Shown: in pieces, positions 9,941-24,900 of the stretch
How positions within the stretch are numbered: the stretch's first letter is position 1
How the letters are laid out: every line of letters begins with the position of its first letter
Source of the DNA: Schistosoma haematobium
Lineage: Eukaryota; Platyhelminthes; Trematoda; Strigeidida; Schistosomatidae
Direction of reading: 5' to 3'
NCBI RefSeq assembly: GCF_000699445.3
Contig: NC_067197.1
Span: forward strand, 10,484,152 to 10,548,151
DNA: 64,000 bases
Translations under genes and position numbers: made by a program
The notes under the pieces: generated by a model
Database searches by the model: none
What the model saw: only the letters and a program-made list of their open reading frames with translations
Told to the model about the DNA's origin: nothing

Positions 9941-12900
9941 GTAAATAAACAAAGGTGTATAGATATATTGAAAGAATTGTTGAACTGTCATTTGATTTTT
10001 AACAGTTGTACACTTGTATAAAGTATCTATTTTTAACGATAAAAAGATGAAGTGGCTACTTTAAATTTTGTGTACTTTAAGAGGATAAATATTGACTGTA
10101 CTTCAAAGTTACCAGTGACAGTTGGTTAAAAGATCTAAGGTTTCAAAATACAAAATAATATCATTTTAAGGATGGTAATCCATATTTTTTGGTATTTTTC
10201 CAATATGATGACTGACGACCTAACGACTAATTTACTAAAATGTGCTTGGTGGAACTAGGCCCGGATAAATGTGGAGGGTTGGGCATGGTGTTGGTGACCC
10301 CATCACCTAGGAAACTTACTTACTTACGCCTGTTACTCCCAATGGAGCATAGGCCGCTGACCAGCATTCTCCAACCCACTCTGTCCTGGGCCTTCTTTTC
10401 TAGTTCCATCCAATTCTTGTTCATTTTTATCATGTCTATTTCCACTTCTCGGCGTAATGTGTTCTTTGGTCCTCCTCTTTTCCTTCGGCCTTGAAGATTC
10501 CATGTGAGTGCTTGTCTTGTGACGCAGTGGGTGCTTTCTTCAATGTGTGTCCTATCCACTCCCAGTGCTTCTTCCTGATTTCTTCCTCCACTGAGATGTG
10601 GTTTGTTCTCTGCCACAGTTGGTTGTTGCTAATAGTGTCCGGCCAATGGATCTGAAGTATTTCGCGTAGAAAACTGTTAATAAACACCTGTATTTTCTGG
10701 ATGATGGCTTTCGTAGTTCTTCAGCTTTCTGCCCCATGCACTAAAACTGTCTTGACATTTGTATTGAAAATCCCGATCTTGGTGTTGGTTGACAGTTGCT
10801 TTGAGTTCCAGATGTCCTTCAGTTGTAAATATGCTGCTCTTACTTTACCGATCCGCGCTTTCACACCTGCATCAGATCCACCGTGTTCATCTAAGTTGAT
10901 TAATCCTTTCTGTAACTTGTCAATCTTGTAACTATCTGATCAAATCTAAAAGCGATTAATTTAACAATCATCAATCATTGTTAAAATCACATATCATGTG
11001 GTATTTTAAACAACCAGTTACCTGAACGAATAATTTTCATCTCAATAGTTATGAGTTCGAAACATGGCACATCTACTTCTAATTCTTGGTACTCAGAAAT
11101 AAATTTAGAACTTGAAATAAACTACTTTGTTTATTGAGCTTTAAATTATTGAAATAATTTGTATGTAATGTATATAACACCAAGTGATTCATTTCATCAT
11201 CCAAAAAGACTTATCTGTTTGTGTATACTTTTATCTAATACTCGGCAAGATTTCATATTCACAGATATACAGAGTAATCTATACGTTTGTTAAGTCATTA
11301 AACTTACTAATACAAAACCTATGTTGTATTCAGTTTACAGTTGTAAATCCTGCTGCTACCTGATCATTAACCATAAAATATACAAGATTCTAAGTATTGA
11401 AATTGAAAAATCAATTCGTAGAACTTTGTTTAAAACAGCCTATCAAATATCCAATTTCCTAATTGTTTAATTGAAATATTCTTTACTCAACCTTTTGTAT
11501 AGACAAGAGATGATCTGGATACGAAAGTTATTGACTACTGGGCACCATATGATCAACTTTTAGCTAATCTTCTTACAAATCCATGGCTTGCACCAGCATA
11601 TAGGGCATTAAATACATCATGGTTACAAGAGAGGCGTATATCATTCATGGATCGAACGTATTTTGGTTTAGTATCAAGTGATTTTTATTCGGAAGATGAA
11701 AACCAATCGTCAAACGATTTAACCGCTTTAAATGGTGCCAGAGAAACACAATCTTTAATGCTAGCAAATTTTATTGGTGTTCCACAACCTGCACATGCTC
11801 GTTTGGCTGGTACAAGAATTTGGAATAGGTAAGCCATTTGAAATAACATCGTTATGTTTTTGCTAGCTAATTCATCCTCTTATCTAAACAGACGTGTTTA
11901 CCGATGAAAAATAAGTTGAAAGATATCTAGAGGAGATCAAATCAAAATTTGACATCAGACTGTGATCTCAGCGATTAGTGGTCCGAGCAGAGTTGGCAAA
12001 TCCAGACTATATTTTTGAGATAATCTATTGAGTTCGTTGGAAGTTCATGTAACCACATATCATAATAGCATAGCAAGGATGTAAATATAAATATTATGTA
12101 AAGGAACACTCTACAACACTGGTATTAAAATGAACGAAGGCCCAGGTAATGTATTATGTAAATTTACACACTGTGTTTATAAAGTATGAAAACAACAAAT
12201 TAATTATACCATTTACACTTCCTTCTGAACACATCAATCAAGTCTCTGACGTCCAATAATAGTGTCTTCAGTAAACTTCAGAAAACTGGGGATTGGCTAT
12301 TAATTAATCACCTTGTAAGATTTGAAGGTGTCGATGTGATGTCCTGTTTCCAAGAGATATTTGGTAATTGCTCTGTTTAAAGTAGTTCTCTGTTCTAATT
12401 GAAGGCTTTTTGGAACATGTCCGAAAAATCTCAAATATGCCCACTTTTCTTTTAGGCCAACGTAGCTGCTGTGAAAGTTGGATGTACAGTTGACGGTACA
12501 TGAATGGAATACTTGTCGACTTTTTATCGAGTTACTGAACACATTGTTTTAAACAGAATCACTTGTTCGGCTGCTGGAAGGTTCTGGTTAATACTTCGCT
12601 AAAAATCCTACTGATTGTGCTTTCCTCAACTCCGAAGTTGAAATTGACATTTACTGATTTTTTATTGACTATTGGCAAATCCGTCTTGTTGTATTTAATC
12701 TCTTTGCATTTCAGTAGAGAGATATCCAATAGAGGTTAACAATCACTTTAGTCTCTTAATCATTAATTATCTTAAACATTACAAAATGGAATAATATTAC
12801 CAATATAATCGATAAGATTTTTACGCCTTCGAATTTCTGAGTTGAGGAGATTAAATTGGTAAATAGGTTAACATTGTCAACTAGCTGATATTTGTGCGCC

Positions 12901-15900
12901 TCGATCTTTGCTTTCATCTATAGGATTATCGTTAATGACCTATATACTTGTATTAAAACAAATTAATGAATAAAATACTATGATCATTTTACAAAATATA
13001 GATCAGTCTATGGTTAAATTTATCAAGTATTTTTGTCATAAAAAAAGGTGTTTCTTTCTAACAAGGTCAATAAAATAATCTCCTTTGTTCTAATAACTTG
13101 TACTAAGGTCTTTTTATTTCCGTTGTACTAAATGTATAGATATATCTATATATATGTTAATACAAATATGGGGGTGTATTACAAGCAGTTGTGTAGTGGA
13201 TACTTCCATAATCAAGAATAAAAGAAATCAATAATTAGGTCTCCTTAATAATAAACTGATGAAAAATAGTCATAAAGTTCAGAGTGAGCTATTTTATGAA
13301 AAAAATTGAATAGTTTTATTTCATTCATTCAAGCAAACACTGAACCTAAGATTAAAAAAAATTTTCTCGGATTATATATTTCAGAAAACTATTGAAACTC
13401 ATCTTCTAGTTAACTAGACTTGACTATTATCTCAAAATTATCTAGATCGGTGCGATCACTGAAAAGTTATAGATTTGTTAACGGTTATTATTGATATGTC
13501 TGGTGAATAAACAAATTAAATAGGTGTACATACAACAGTTTAGTATGTTATTCATTGTCTTGAATCAATATTGAAATAATATGCGCATGAATACATTAAA
13601 CTACATTGGTTTAAAGTGATTATCATTATTGCATCACACTGTGACAACATCACTTTACTGCATAATCATAGAGATATTCTAGATATGAATGTCAGAGATG
13701 TTCTTTTAAACAGCTTTTGGATTATAATGAATCAAAATCAAAGATCTGTCGAAACTGTCTTTTATGAATAATTTTGACTCACTAAATTGTTGACTTTTTA
13801 CCTTCAGCATCACATAAGCGAAAGAGCGTGCTAATTTGTTGTTATTATAAAGGAGTCTCGAAGATTTCTGTCTTTGTGAGTTCTATAACAAAATGACTGA
13901 AATTAAAAATATTAACCAAATAGTACCAAGTCAGTGACCTAAATGTTTGGCACTCCCTGGAGGTTCATAGGGTTTTGAGTTCGAGCCCTGTTAAGGTTGT
14001 AAATATTCATTCCTGGCGAGTTTTATCCCAAAATGACACTGTTTACAGCTTTTCTCCATAATATTTTTAAGCAACAAAAATAAATGTCTAAAAAAGAATC
14101 TGGAATGAGTAAAAAACAAACGTATATGTGTATCTGTCCCAGTTTTCAAGTATCATTTCTGTACATTGTAAGAGAAGTCGTTACCAACTGAAAAGGAAGA
14201 AACATTTAAAATAAGAATGGTAATTCAACTGGTTTACTTAACACCAGAAATATAAAATATAATGGATAATCGGGGTCAAAAACTGAAAATTACTGAATCA
14301 TACAAAACTAAAGGCCTTAAAGTAAATTAGAAAGTTAATAAAACTTCGTCACTACTTCTAATTTTAGCTCGTATCAAACGAATAAAACAAATGAGTTCTA
14401 GTACGAAGCAGTGACCAGTGGAATTCAACCGGGTCTGTTGTGAGATAATAACTCACTGATGGCACTGGTGGATGTGTCGCTCAATTTCGTGGATTAATTG
14501 AAATTAGACATTAACACTGTTGAATGCCGGCTGTTTCAATGGTCTAGATGTTAAGCGCTCGAGCGTGAGACTGATATGTCCTGGGTTCGAATCTCGTGAG
14601 TCGAGTTAGTGGATAGGCACTGCTGAGGAGTCCCATAATAGGACAAAACAGTCGTCCGTCGCTTCTAGGTTTTCCATAGTGGTCTAGCTTCAATTGACTC
14701 ATGATCTCAAATATTAAAATTACTATAATATCCATAAAGAAACTCCTTCTGATATGAAATAAATGATAGCTAATTGTCTGACTATGATTTCTTTCATTTA
14801 CATATTATTCCCTCTATTCCATATTCCTAATTCATTATGCATTCAATTACGTTCAACTGATATATTTCTTTATTATGACTGTCTACATATCTATTAATCA
14901 AACTACCTACATGTCTATACATTTATCTGTCAATCTGTCTATCCTATTTATTCTGTTATGATGATGAAGATTAGTGTCTTACTTTTGAGTAAAATAAAGA
15001 ATATAGATTGAGGTATAATTTCTGTTTTCCTATTAAATGCCTCAAAGTTTTTTCTTTTAAATACTTCAATTGATTCATTAATGTTTATGAATGAAACAGA
15101 CTGAAAATTTTAGAGACTGATCAACTGATTGTCTATTTTCTTAAATAAACGTAAAGAAAACAGAAAGTTCTTTGAATATCTTTACAAAAGTAAATAAAAA
15201 TAGAATTAATTTTGGTATCAAAATTAACTATTATGTAATATTGACTTAGTGATGGCTGTTTAGTGGCCCATGATCTGACTACAATTGGATTGTATGAATG
15301 TTATTGAAATATACACATTGTCGATCCTCGTATAAATTTATCGACTTAATCCGCTTTAGTGTATCATGGAATTTAATAAGTCAAATACGAGAATGGATTT
15401 TCGAATGCATATATTTTGTACATTCATTGATCTGGGCAGGCGATCAGAGGGACAGAGCGAAGAGAAGAGAGTGAAGTGAAATGATGCACGGTGGAGAAGA
15501 TGTGTGAGCCAACCCCATTTAATCAAGCGGTAATCAATAGTTATAGTCACACAAAAATAAGCTACAAACATGTGATGAGTAGGATAAGAAGTGTACACAC
15601 ATACGCTCATTAAAAATGGTCAAGGTTGATAAGCGATTATGTGACAAGGTGAAAAGGTGACTCAAAAAGAAAAGATAAATTGGACTGTCTAGAACCTAGA
15701 ATAAGTTATATGGGCTTGACATAGTAACCGACACTACAACTTGATCAATAAATTATCCCATTAGCTAATATTTCATCAAAATGTTTCTATAAATTTAGTT
15801 ACTTAATAAAAAAAGTTTTTGAGTTGTAATTACCAAATGTATCATCTTGCAATGAATAGTTTGATCTTTTTTATTTATCTTGTGAACAAAACATTTTAAC

Positions 15901-18900
15901 AACATTTAATTTCACACAATGGAAAACTAACAAGACCTGAAATTTTATAGTTTAATGGAAATCTTTTTAATTCAGTTAAATGATACTGAATGACCATTGT
16001 TTTACATCACGGAGTTTGAAACATGGGGCATTGGATTATATTTTATGGTTATGTGTTTGCAGTTAGGGCTGTAGGTCCCGGGTTTAGTTGCTCATCAGGC
16101 AGCAGGTCTATATTAATCTAGAATTCAAGTTGAAGAATACTTGTAGTTTGTGATAAAAAAAATGAAGTTAAAACTATGTAACTGTTCTACTTCACTAACG
16201 ATTGCTAAAGTGATCTGGTACTCGGATCATATTTTGTCTGATACAGTGATGGTATTCTAAACATAATTTACATAATTTTTCTAAACAAAATCTTACAAAG
16301 TTTGTAATAATAAAGAAATTAGAAAAACTATGTACATTTTGCGTTGAAGTGTATTCTCTCTGAGGTAAAAGTTAAGGAATATCAAATAGCTGAAACTAGA
16401 GAAGATATATTTAAACAATATAATGTTCTTTAGAATCCACTGTATTCTTTCAGATATAGATTGTTGCATATATACTTCATGCATGCTATAGATTATCCAA
16501 TTCACTTTAAAAATCACAATTTACATTACTAAATAATGCCTAGTTATAAAATGCCTCAATATGAAAATGATTAACTGGATTGGATGGTTATATCAAACTT
16601 GAATGTATTAGCGATGCATTTTTATGTCCCAAGTGTTCAATAACTACTCAGATAAAACATGGATTGCTATTATTTTCCATATATTGTTTCTCTTTTTTTT
16701 TAACAGTTTTCGTAATCTAGTTCCAGGTTTGCCGAGCAAATTCTATTATAAATTAGAACCAAGTTCATTATCGTCATCCTATTCATCATCAGTTCTAAAT
16801 AAAGATGTTGAATTTCGAAGAAAGCCAAAATTGTATCATGATCATCGACAAATGTTATCCAGTGAACATTGGTACCATATTCCAAGTGGACAGTTGGATT
16901 TAGATGAAAAATTGAATGTTGACTCATTTACTGATTTAAATGCACAATTCTATCCGTAAGTCAAATACAACTATCATGAACAGTAATTATTGTCATAATC
17001 GACATTTTCTGGTTATATACACTTGACAATAACTAACATTTTATACACCATATCCCTGACTACGTTGCCATAGATTACTTTTTTGCTAATATCGGATTTT
17101 ACAAAACTGTTGAATCTTAACGGTCACTAACTAAAAACCTCTAGCATTTTGAAGAGTTTTTAACTTCAATGTTTATGAAATACACCAATCCTTTTCGGTT
17201 GAATAATCTTACATCCTAGAATATTGTATGCAAAATGGACATAACAATCCAATATGACCAACTGAGTTTTGGTTGATTGATTAATCTATCAAAATATTGT
17301 TCAGTGTTTAATGCAACAAATTTCTGTATTCTTATCTGATTGTTAAAAGTTTAAGCTTATTCAAATGACTATGCTATTCTCAAAAAGACTAGTTAATTTA
17401 CCAAATAAGATCTAGCTACAGCTACATCAAAACTTTATAAAACTTATCAATCAAAATTGTTCACATCTAGCACATTATCATGGGCCATAATACTTACTTA
17501 TGCAAATGAAATATTAAAAAGTTTGTACTGTTATACAATCTAATATCACTGAGTATGAAATTCTAATGGCTTGGTTTGTAAATGAATTCAAGGTTTGGGA
17601 AAAATCTATTTCAAATAAAATTACATATCAGTTTCAGAGATAACCATTGATATATGAATACAAGTTTAGTATGATTTAGCTTACCACTAAAGTTTACGGA
17701 AATAAAGTTGAGCTTTCATTTTAATCATGATCCTTAAATGATTATACTAGACCAAATACAACTCAATCATAAAAAATACTTAAGGTTATGATATTTGTAT
17801 TAACCTAATTTAATTATCATACTGATATAAATGTTAGTTCCTTTGGCATATACACACAGAAATAGGTATTTGTACAACTATATGTTCAATTTTACCTCAA
17901 ATTCTTCGATATAGCTACTAAAGATAAGAAGTGTATAGAAAAACTAGCTAATTGTTACAGTTATCATAATGTCAGTATAAAATGAATGATTATTATTCTT
18001 AATATATGTTATTATCAATGTATGTGTTAGAATATATATGTGAAATATAGTTGAAAATTATAGATTAAATATTGTACAATAAATGAATGTGAAATATGCA
18101 ATCATAGTATAGACTTTATGAACTTATTTTATACATAGAATATAGAAAGGTTATTTGAGGAAAGAGAGAAAGAGAAAATTTACTGCACTTTGGTTAAAAA
18201 GGTATTTAGATATGCATACACATATGAAGTGCAATTTTCACTCCAATAAAATACACTTGTTTCAGGTATAGATATAGGTATTTGCAAATTGTGTAGAAAT
18301 TCGATAACTTCTTAAAAACCCTATAACATACCTTAGATGTTTTTATCTACCATAAAGTGTGTAATTATATATAATAAGATATTTATTAAACTATGTTGAA
18401 GTTAATGACAAGATGAATAGACAAACTTACACACACACACACGCAAGCACACATGGTACAACTCACGTAGTGCTACTTTTTCATCTCACCATATTTCTTC
18501 ACTTGGTTAAAACAAATATGATATTTAGGCTACTTGTTAGATTAATTGTATTTTAGTTAGTTTTTTAAAGGAAAGTAAGTAATTATTTATATTCATACAT
18601 AGTAATAAGTATATCTGCATTAAATGTAACCTAATAAATAGTATAAAGTAATGTAGAACTTTGTCTATCCCAAATCTGAAATATATTCAGATTATCTAAC
18701 AATCAAATAAATGATTGGGTGGTAACAAGAATAACACCAAAAAAAAGAAAAGAAAGATAATTCGGTAAAGTAAAAATAAACTTATTTAGCTTATCAATGA
18801 CATTTTCAGTTTATATCTTCAAAAGGGCATATTGAATATAAACCTGTTTTTAGTAAAATTAAATTCATTCAATGTATAATGTTAGATTATGTTAATCAGT

Positions 18901-21900
18901 GAACTTAACCGTTAGTTCGAATAGAATACTTTTAACTAAACATTTTAATTCACCCAGATTTCGATAAGTTTTAGATAAGTATTGTTATTAGGAATTAGTT
19001 TGGGTGTTATCAGTATGAATGAATGATTTCATCAAAAATATAAGGCCATATAAAATAGTTTTTGAGCAAAGATGAATAGTGGCTAGCAAGTACATCTAGC
19101 TGATGAGTCCCAAATAAAACGGAACGTGCATCATGGACTCCACTGCTAGCCACTATCCATCTTTGCTTAAAAAGCTTGTGACTTAAGGTAATATTGAGGC
19201 AATCCGCACAGGATGCACATATGCCAACATGAGACTGATCAATTGCAGTCCTAAATAACAATGGGAAGATACAAATAAAGCAACACCAAGTGAATTCATA
19301 TAAAATAGTGTTTTTGATGGATCGAAGAAGAGTTTATGTTAGTTTCTTTTAGTATTCAGTTATTTAATTTCATCAAACAAGCCTACCCATCAATTTTATT
19401 TAAACAGAATTTAATCATATCCGATCACTTATCGATTTTAGTATTGATGGAAGATGTGTTTGATCAACACCTACTTCCAATATTTAGTCCCTCCCCCCAC
19501 AAAAAACCGGTTATTTATGTCAAGACGTATTATACTGACGGATAGTTTACAGGGCAACTCAAAGTATTTAGTATTTGGATACAGACAATGAATATTATAT
19601 AGGCTGTTGAACTCTCTTAATTTGGTAGAATTTTATAGCCTGTCAGTTTCCTCACTAATGGCATAGATTAACTTCATCGTGAGACAATTAAAAATAATCG
19701 TTTTACAAATAAATCTCTATCAACTGATAAAAAGTTCCTTTTTGACATCGTACCCAAACATTAGTTACTTCAATGCTTATACTTGTAACTTCTTTTAGCG
19801 TGTAAGATTATGGATACATGACTTTAAACTTGGTACATTCTGTGAAAGTCCTTGACAAGTCAGCAATATTGACATGCTTGACGAAAGAAATGTATTCGCT
19901 GGCTATAAGGTCGTCAAGTTTTACAAGTGTTCATCTACTGAATAATATTCTAGAAAAACTGTAGACATATAAAAGTACACTAACCAGGATGAAATAAAGG
20001 TCGAATTCAAGCAATGATATGTACTGTGTAAAATGTGACTTCAGATAGAGTACAAATAATGATATTGTATTATAGTATTATTATTCTTCATATTTGTTTG
20101 CTTCAACTGTAGTAATCCACCGCGAATACTTAAAACAAGTATCGTATCACTCATTTTCAATCTACTTTAAGTTTCTTTGATGAAGATTGCCAAAACTACA
20201 GTGAAAACGATTATTTTAACCATGTTTGTACGTTTGTTATAAATATGTTTACAGCCTGATGACATTTTAATATTCGAAATAGATTAGAAAAGTTAAGATT
20301 ATTCGAGCTACTGTTTCTTTGTTTAAACTAATAAGAACCATAAATGTCAATGTTTATAGAAATATATATATGAATCAAATAGTTCGCAATTTTTACTGTT
20401 AGTCTCTCTACGTTCTAGTAACCAGAGAAGTCTATTGAACAAGTTTAACGTGCATTACTCTCCAGTGATCAATTTTCACACGTTTCCATAAATTACGAAC
20501 ACAAATTCATTATAAACTGATGTATAGTGATAGACTCCGTCTACAGAATTGTTCTCAACCAACACTTATTATCTCTTATCAATGTTATATTTTTAAAATA
20601 AAGAAACTGTAACTTTCAATGAAAATGAGTCGTATTTATTAAAACAATTTTATCAAGACATAATAGCCAAAAGGATAACGTGGTAGTGTTTGAGGCAAAT
20701 GGTATCGTTTTTAAGTCCTGGAGTGAACATCAACTATGTGATACAGGTACATCCAGCTAACGAGCTGACGAGTGTCCTGAATTTCACTTCTAGCCAACAT
20801 CCATCTATGTTTATAATGCTTGTGACTTAAGGCAATATCGAGGCAATCAGTACAGAATGCACTTGCGTTAATAAGAGACTAATCAATTATAGTCCTAAAG
20901 ATCAATGAGAAGTTTCAAACAAACAATATAAAATGAATTTAATTCTCACAAATGTTCCAATATATTCGACCAGTGGTGAGAAAGGAAAGAATTTTATTAC
21001 ATCGTCAATATTTACCAAAATAATACAATTATTTATTTCAAAAAAGAGCTAAAATCAATGTCATATGCTCTTTTATGAAGTTATACGTAAACGAACTGCT
21101 TGAGTGATTAATTTAATTTGCATAAGTCTGTTCACATAAAGTGAATAGCAAAATGTATGTTTAATAAAATATGTGGCAGTTGGAGTGTAAGGCATTCATT
21201 TATAACCAGGTTATTACTGACTAAAAGTATCCTCAATATAATAACTGATAATTTTTGTATCTTATGACTGAATATACGTTTCTGGGCAAAGGAAACAGAA
21301 TCGTATTTTTTTTAGACTTTAAAATAATGTACTCCTAGATAATATAAACTTATTCCTTAGAAACATCTCTTTTTGAACACGTTTTGTCAATATGAACATG
21401 AGACTGAAGGCCCTGGGTTCGAATCCCGCGAGCGAGATCATGGATGCCCACTGGGCCGAAATTGCCTTCCAGTGCTTCCAGGTTTTCAATGGTGGTCTAA
21501 CATCAATTTGTTCGTGATCTCAGTCAAAAACTTATTGATCTTCACAACCTCTATACTGAACTTATAAACTAAATGAATGTTTCTTTTTATCTTTACGATT
21601 GTTCTTATTGTATGTTGTTTAATGATTCTTTGTAATATTCCCATTTGATATCATTGAAAATTAAAATATAATGAAGTGATTATGATGTTTACTGCCTTAG
21701 ACGTTTGGCTCTATAGTAATTCTCATAAAGTTATAACTTTACCCCAATTTAATATTTCTCCCTTTCTCAAAAGGTTTGCAACAACTGTTACGAAACGAAA
21801 TGGAAATCCTTCAACAATTGATTCAAATTCTTATTTTTTAACATTGACACAAGTTCGATTATTGTTATTGTTATTAGATGCCATTATTATATTGTCTAGA

Positions 21901-24900
21901 TGTTTTCAAACATTTGAATTTATGCATAATATTTGGTTTGGTGATATAAAATTAATTAATGCCAATCATTTAATTCATGATCTAAATGATAATTCACAAA
22001 TAATGATTGATTCATTTGATCATTCTATGCATCATCATTCACAACAAACACAACAAATACATAGTACTTATAATTCGAATTATCATTATCAACCTCAACT
22101 TCAAATAAGATCACCTAGACATATACAATTATCTATAGGATCTACACCATTCTTACACCCTGCATCATGCTCATCAAATTTACATGAATCAAATCATCAT
22201 TCAATCTCTAATGTATGTTGTACTTTTGATTGGTAGAATTAATTCAGTTTAGTTTTGTTTAGATGTTGTTTTTACAAATGTAATAAGTAATGTATTCAGT
22301 AAGAAATATAAGTACAATATGGGTGAACTTTGTATTTGTGGTTTATTTAAATACCTACCATTACTATTAGTTGGACTGGGAGTAATTTATATACTTTAGT
22401 AATAAAATGATATTTGAGGAAAAATGGTTACTATATGAGAACTTTCGGACATAGAAAACAATAATCTTGATAAAAATACATGCATTTGAAGATTAATACT
22501 TTTTACCGCTTTGTAGAACCACACTTGAACACATTCTCGTATCTTAGTTGAAACCAAGCACTTGTTACGAACTATGCATCACACTCTATAAGACCGCATG
22601 AACCGGTAGGCCGGACAAGGCAGCTTATCTTTTAAAAAGACTCCGTCGTATAGAAAGTTCTTTTCATAGTCGTTGACAGTAGATTTTTATATACATCAGA
22701 AGTTTGGTCACTCCAAAATTCTAGATTCATTAAAACATGTCTTTGAAATGGAATTTCGAGATTCCTTGTCCGGACTTCTTTTCATTTTTTCCTTTACCAA
22801 GTGGCTTGCATAACCATTTTCAACGAACATTTTTCTGAGGAATCCAAGTTCTTCATAAATTGATTCAGTACTACAGATCTTTTTTGTCAGAAGCACATTC
22901 AGAAGTGAGATAGAGACCCACTTTATTTTCTAACCTGAAACCTATGGAACGATAGTATGTATTGAAAAAAAGAAGCAAGATGCCAACCAATTCAACATTC
23001 TCTTCACATGTGACAAATGTGTCAACCCCATAACTTGTGAATAAGCTCACTTCAATGCTGACTGAAACAAGTTGGTTGTTTTCGAGTTTAGATATGAGAC
23101 GGTCAGATAAGATTAGGCCCAATCGAGACCCCAACGCGATAACACTCTTTCAAGCGGTCAGTTGATAGGTTTGCATCCATGCTGTTAAAATCAATATAGT
23201 CACATAAGTAGCACATAGTTTCAGTTAATGTCATGCTGGTGAATACAGAACTAGGGTGAAGTTACACATTTGAACAAAATGACTCTGGTAAGACTCAATT
23301 ATCCCGATATTTGTTTTACTACATACATGTTGAAGTTTCCATTGAGACAATGCAACAGATTATTTTTACATTGTTCTCAACACTAACTAATCAAATGTTT
23401 CTGCTGCTTCCATAATACACTAATGAAGAATATATTCAGCAATTTCAAAACTAGTGAAAAAGCCTAATCTAAACTACCGTAGTTTTCATTTCTGAAGTCT
23501 TCACATCAAAGGAACTGATCTACTTTCACTCGTCCCCAGAACTAATTCGTTTTCAAAATTATGACAAGTTTATTCCTATGATTGTTTGAAACGTGACTTC
23601 ATTCAAAACATACTAAGCGGTACATGTGTATTTTCCCTTTTGTTTAATTATAGGAGTTCCACAGATCAATAGGCACAAATCACAATGAAGCAGTGATTGC
23701 CAACCAACCTATTCGTGTAAGTGAATATGAAAGAAAATCTTCTACAGGGATTAAAATAACTCAAAACAATCCACAAACACTGAATTTTGATAATGGAACT
23801 GGACGTTTTACAGCTTGCTACTGTTGTCTTGATGCTCATTATTTGCTAGTGATAACTGGTATTGGCTTATTATTTATTGGACTAGTTTTAATTTGGGCTA
23901 CTGATAGACATGTTCGACCAGGATGGCTTTTAGCAAAGTGAGTTGCATTATTTCAATCTTTGTTAAACACTCATCTTTTAAAAAACGAATTTACTGATTT
24001 GTAGAAGTTTAAATATGTTCAATATATATAAACGAAAATAATTATTACACAATTGTTTCAAATATGGATCATAAGCATGGTTGGCATTAACTCAGAACGA
24101 AGATTCCTCTTCATCATGTTCCCACCAGTGTGTTTACTACTAACAACCTATTAGAAATTTTCAGGTAGTCGGTAGTATTAAAGGATTAGATAACTCTGAT
24201 GTCGGTCCCCAAACAGTGATCGATCAATTGTAAACCAACAACAAAAATTCACCACGAAGCTTATGTATATTTCATCTTTATTCTCCTTCTTTCTACACTA
24301 TCTAATTTAGCTATTTTTATAAATCTTATTGGCATAATTATTATCTTGCAGATCAAACAGGTAGTTTAATGTGAAAATAAGATTTCACATACATAGTTTC
24401 CTTTATCATCATGAAGAGAGTAAGAACGAAAATTTGAGCAGAATAACATGAATTCATTTTACTTCGTTTGGTTCTTGTCGGCAGCCCACAAATTGTGATA
24501 TTTAAAAATCATAATTACAAAATACGTTGAGATTACTTACGTCAAAGAGTTTAGTTGGAAGTTAATTTGAAGGCACATCAGCACAGTACAGTGAGGGCGT
24601 AAATAAATTCAATAGAGTGAAAAAATATAAATATACACCTTATCTAAAAGAATATTCTACAACACTGATAGTAACAAAAGTTTAAAGGGCTAGAAACAGG
24701 TGGTTACGTAATGTGTAAACTCTAATAATAACTAAGAAAATGAGTAAAGTTCAGTTAATTAAAATAAGATTACTAATCTAGAAGAGAGTCTAAGTGAAAA
24801 GATGTAATGGTGTAATTAATTGAAAGAACGGGTTGAACAAATCTTTTATTATGTAATGAAGGAATATTTGTCATCAAGGCAAAGAAAGGCTAACAACTAT

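Larger units (their letters stand above)
11829..16706. other. Intron 2: repeats and AT-rich DNA
   Basis: Contains a Penelope-like fragment (about 12085-12560), a family A hammerhead SINE (about 14395-14760) and a 440-bp unclassified repeat (15290-15730). There is a short B-box-bearing tRNA-like fragment near 13940-14010 (GAGTTCGAGCCC). The rest is AT-rich with nothing recognised. Confidence 0.6.
16956..21773. other. Intron 3: AT-rich, with two family B hammerhead satellite units and a truncated family A SINE
   Basis: Family B units lie at about 19050-19310 and 20660-20935; a truncated family A-type SINE is at 21395-21560. An (AC)n run is at about 18430-18446. The remainder is AT-rich with no exon recognised. 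Confidence 0.6.

Noticed and set aside
10240..10494. Plus-strand open frame of 84 residues
   Set aside because: It crosses the junction between an RTE 5' UTR piece and an inverted RTE 3' end, so it is not a gene.
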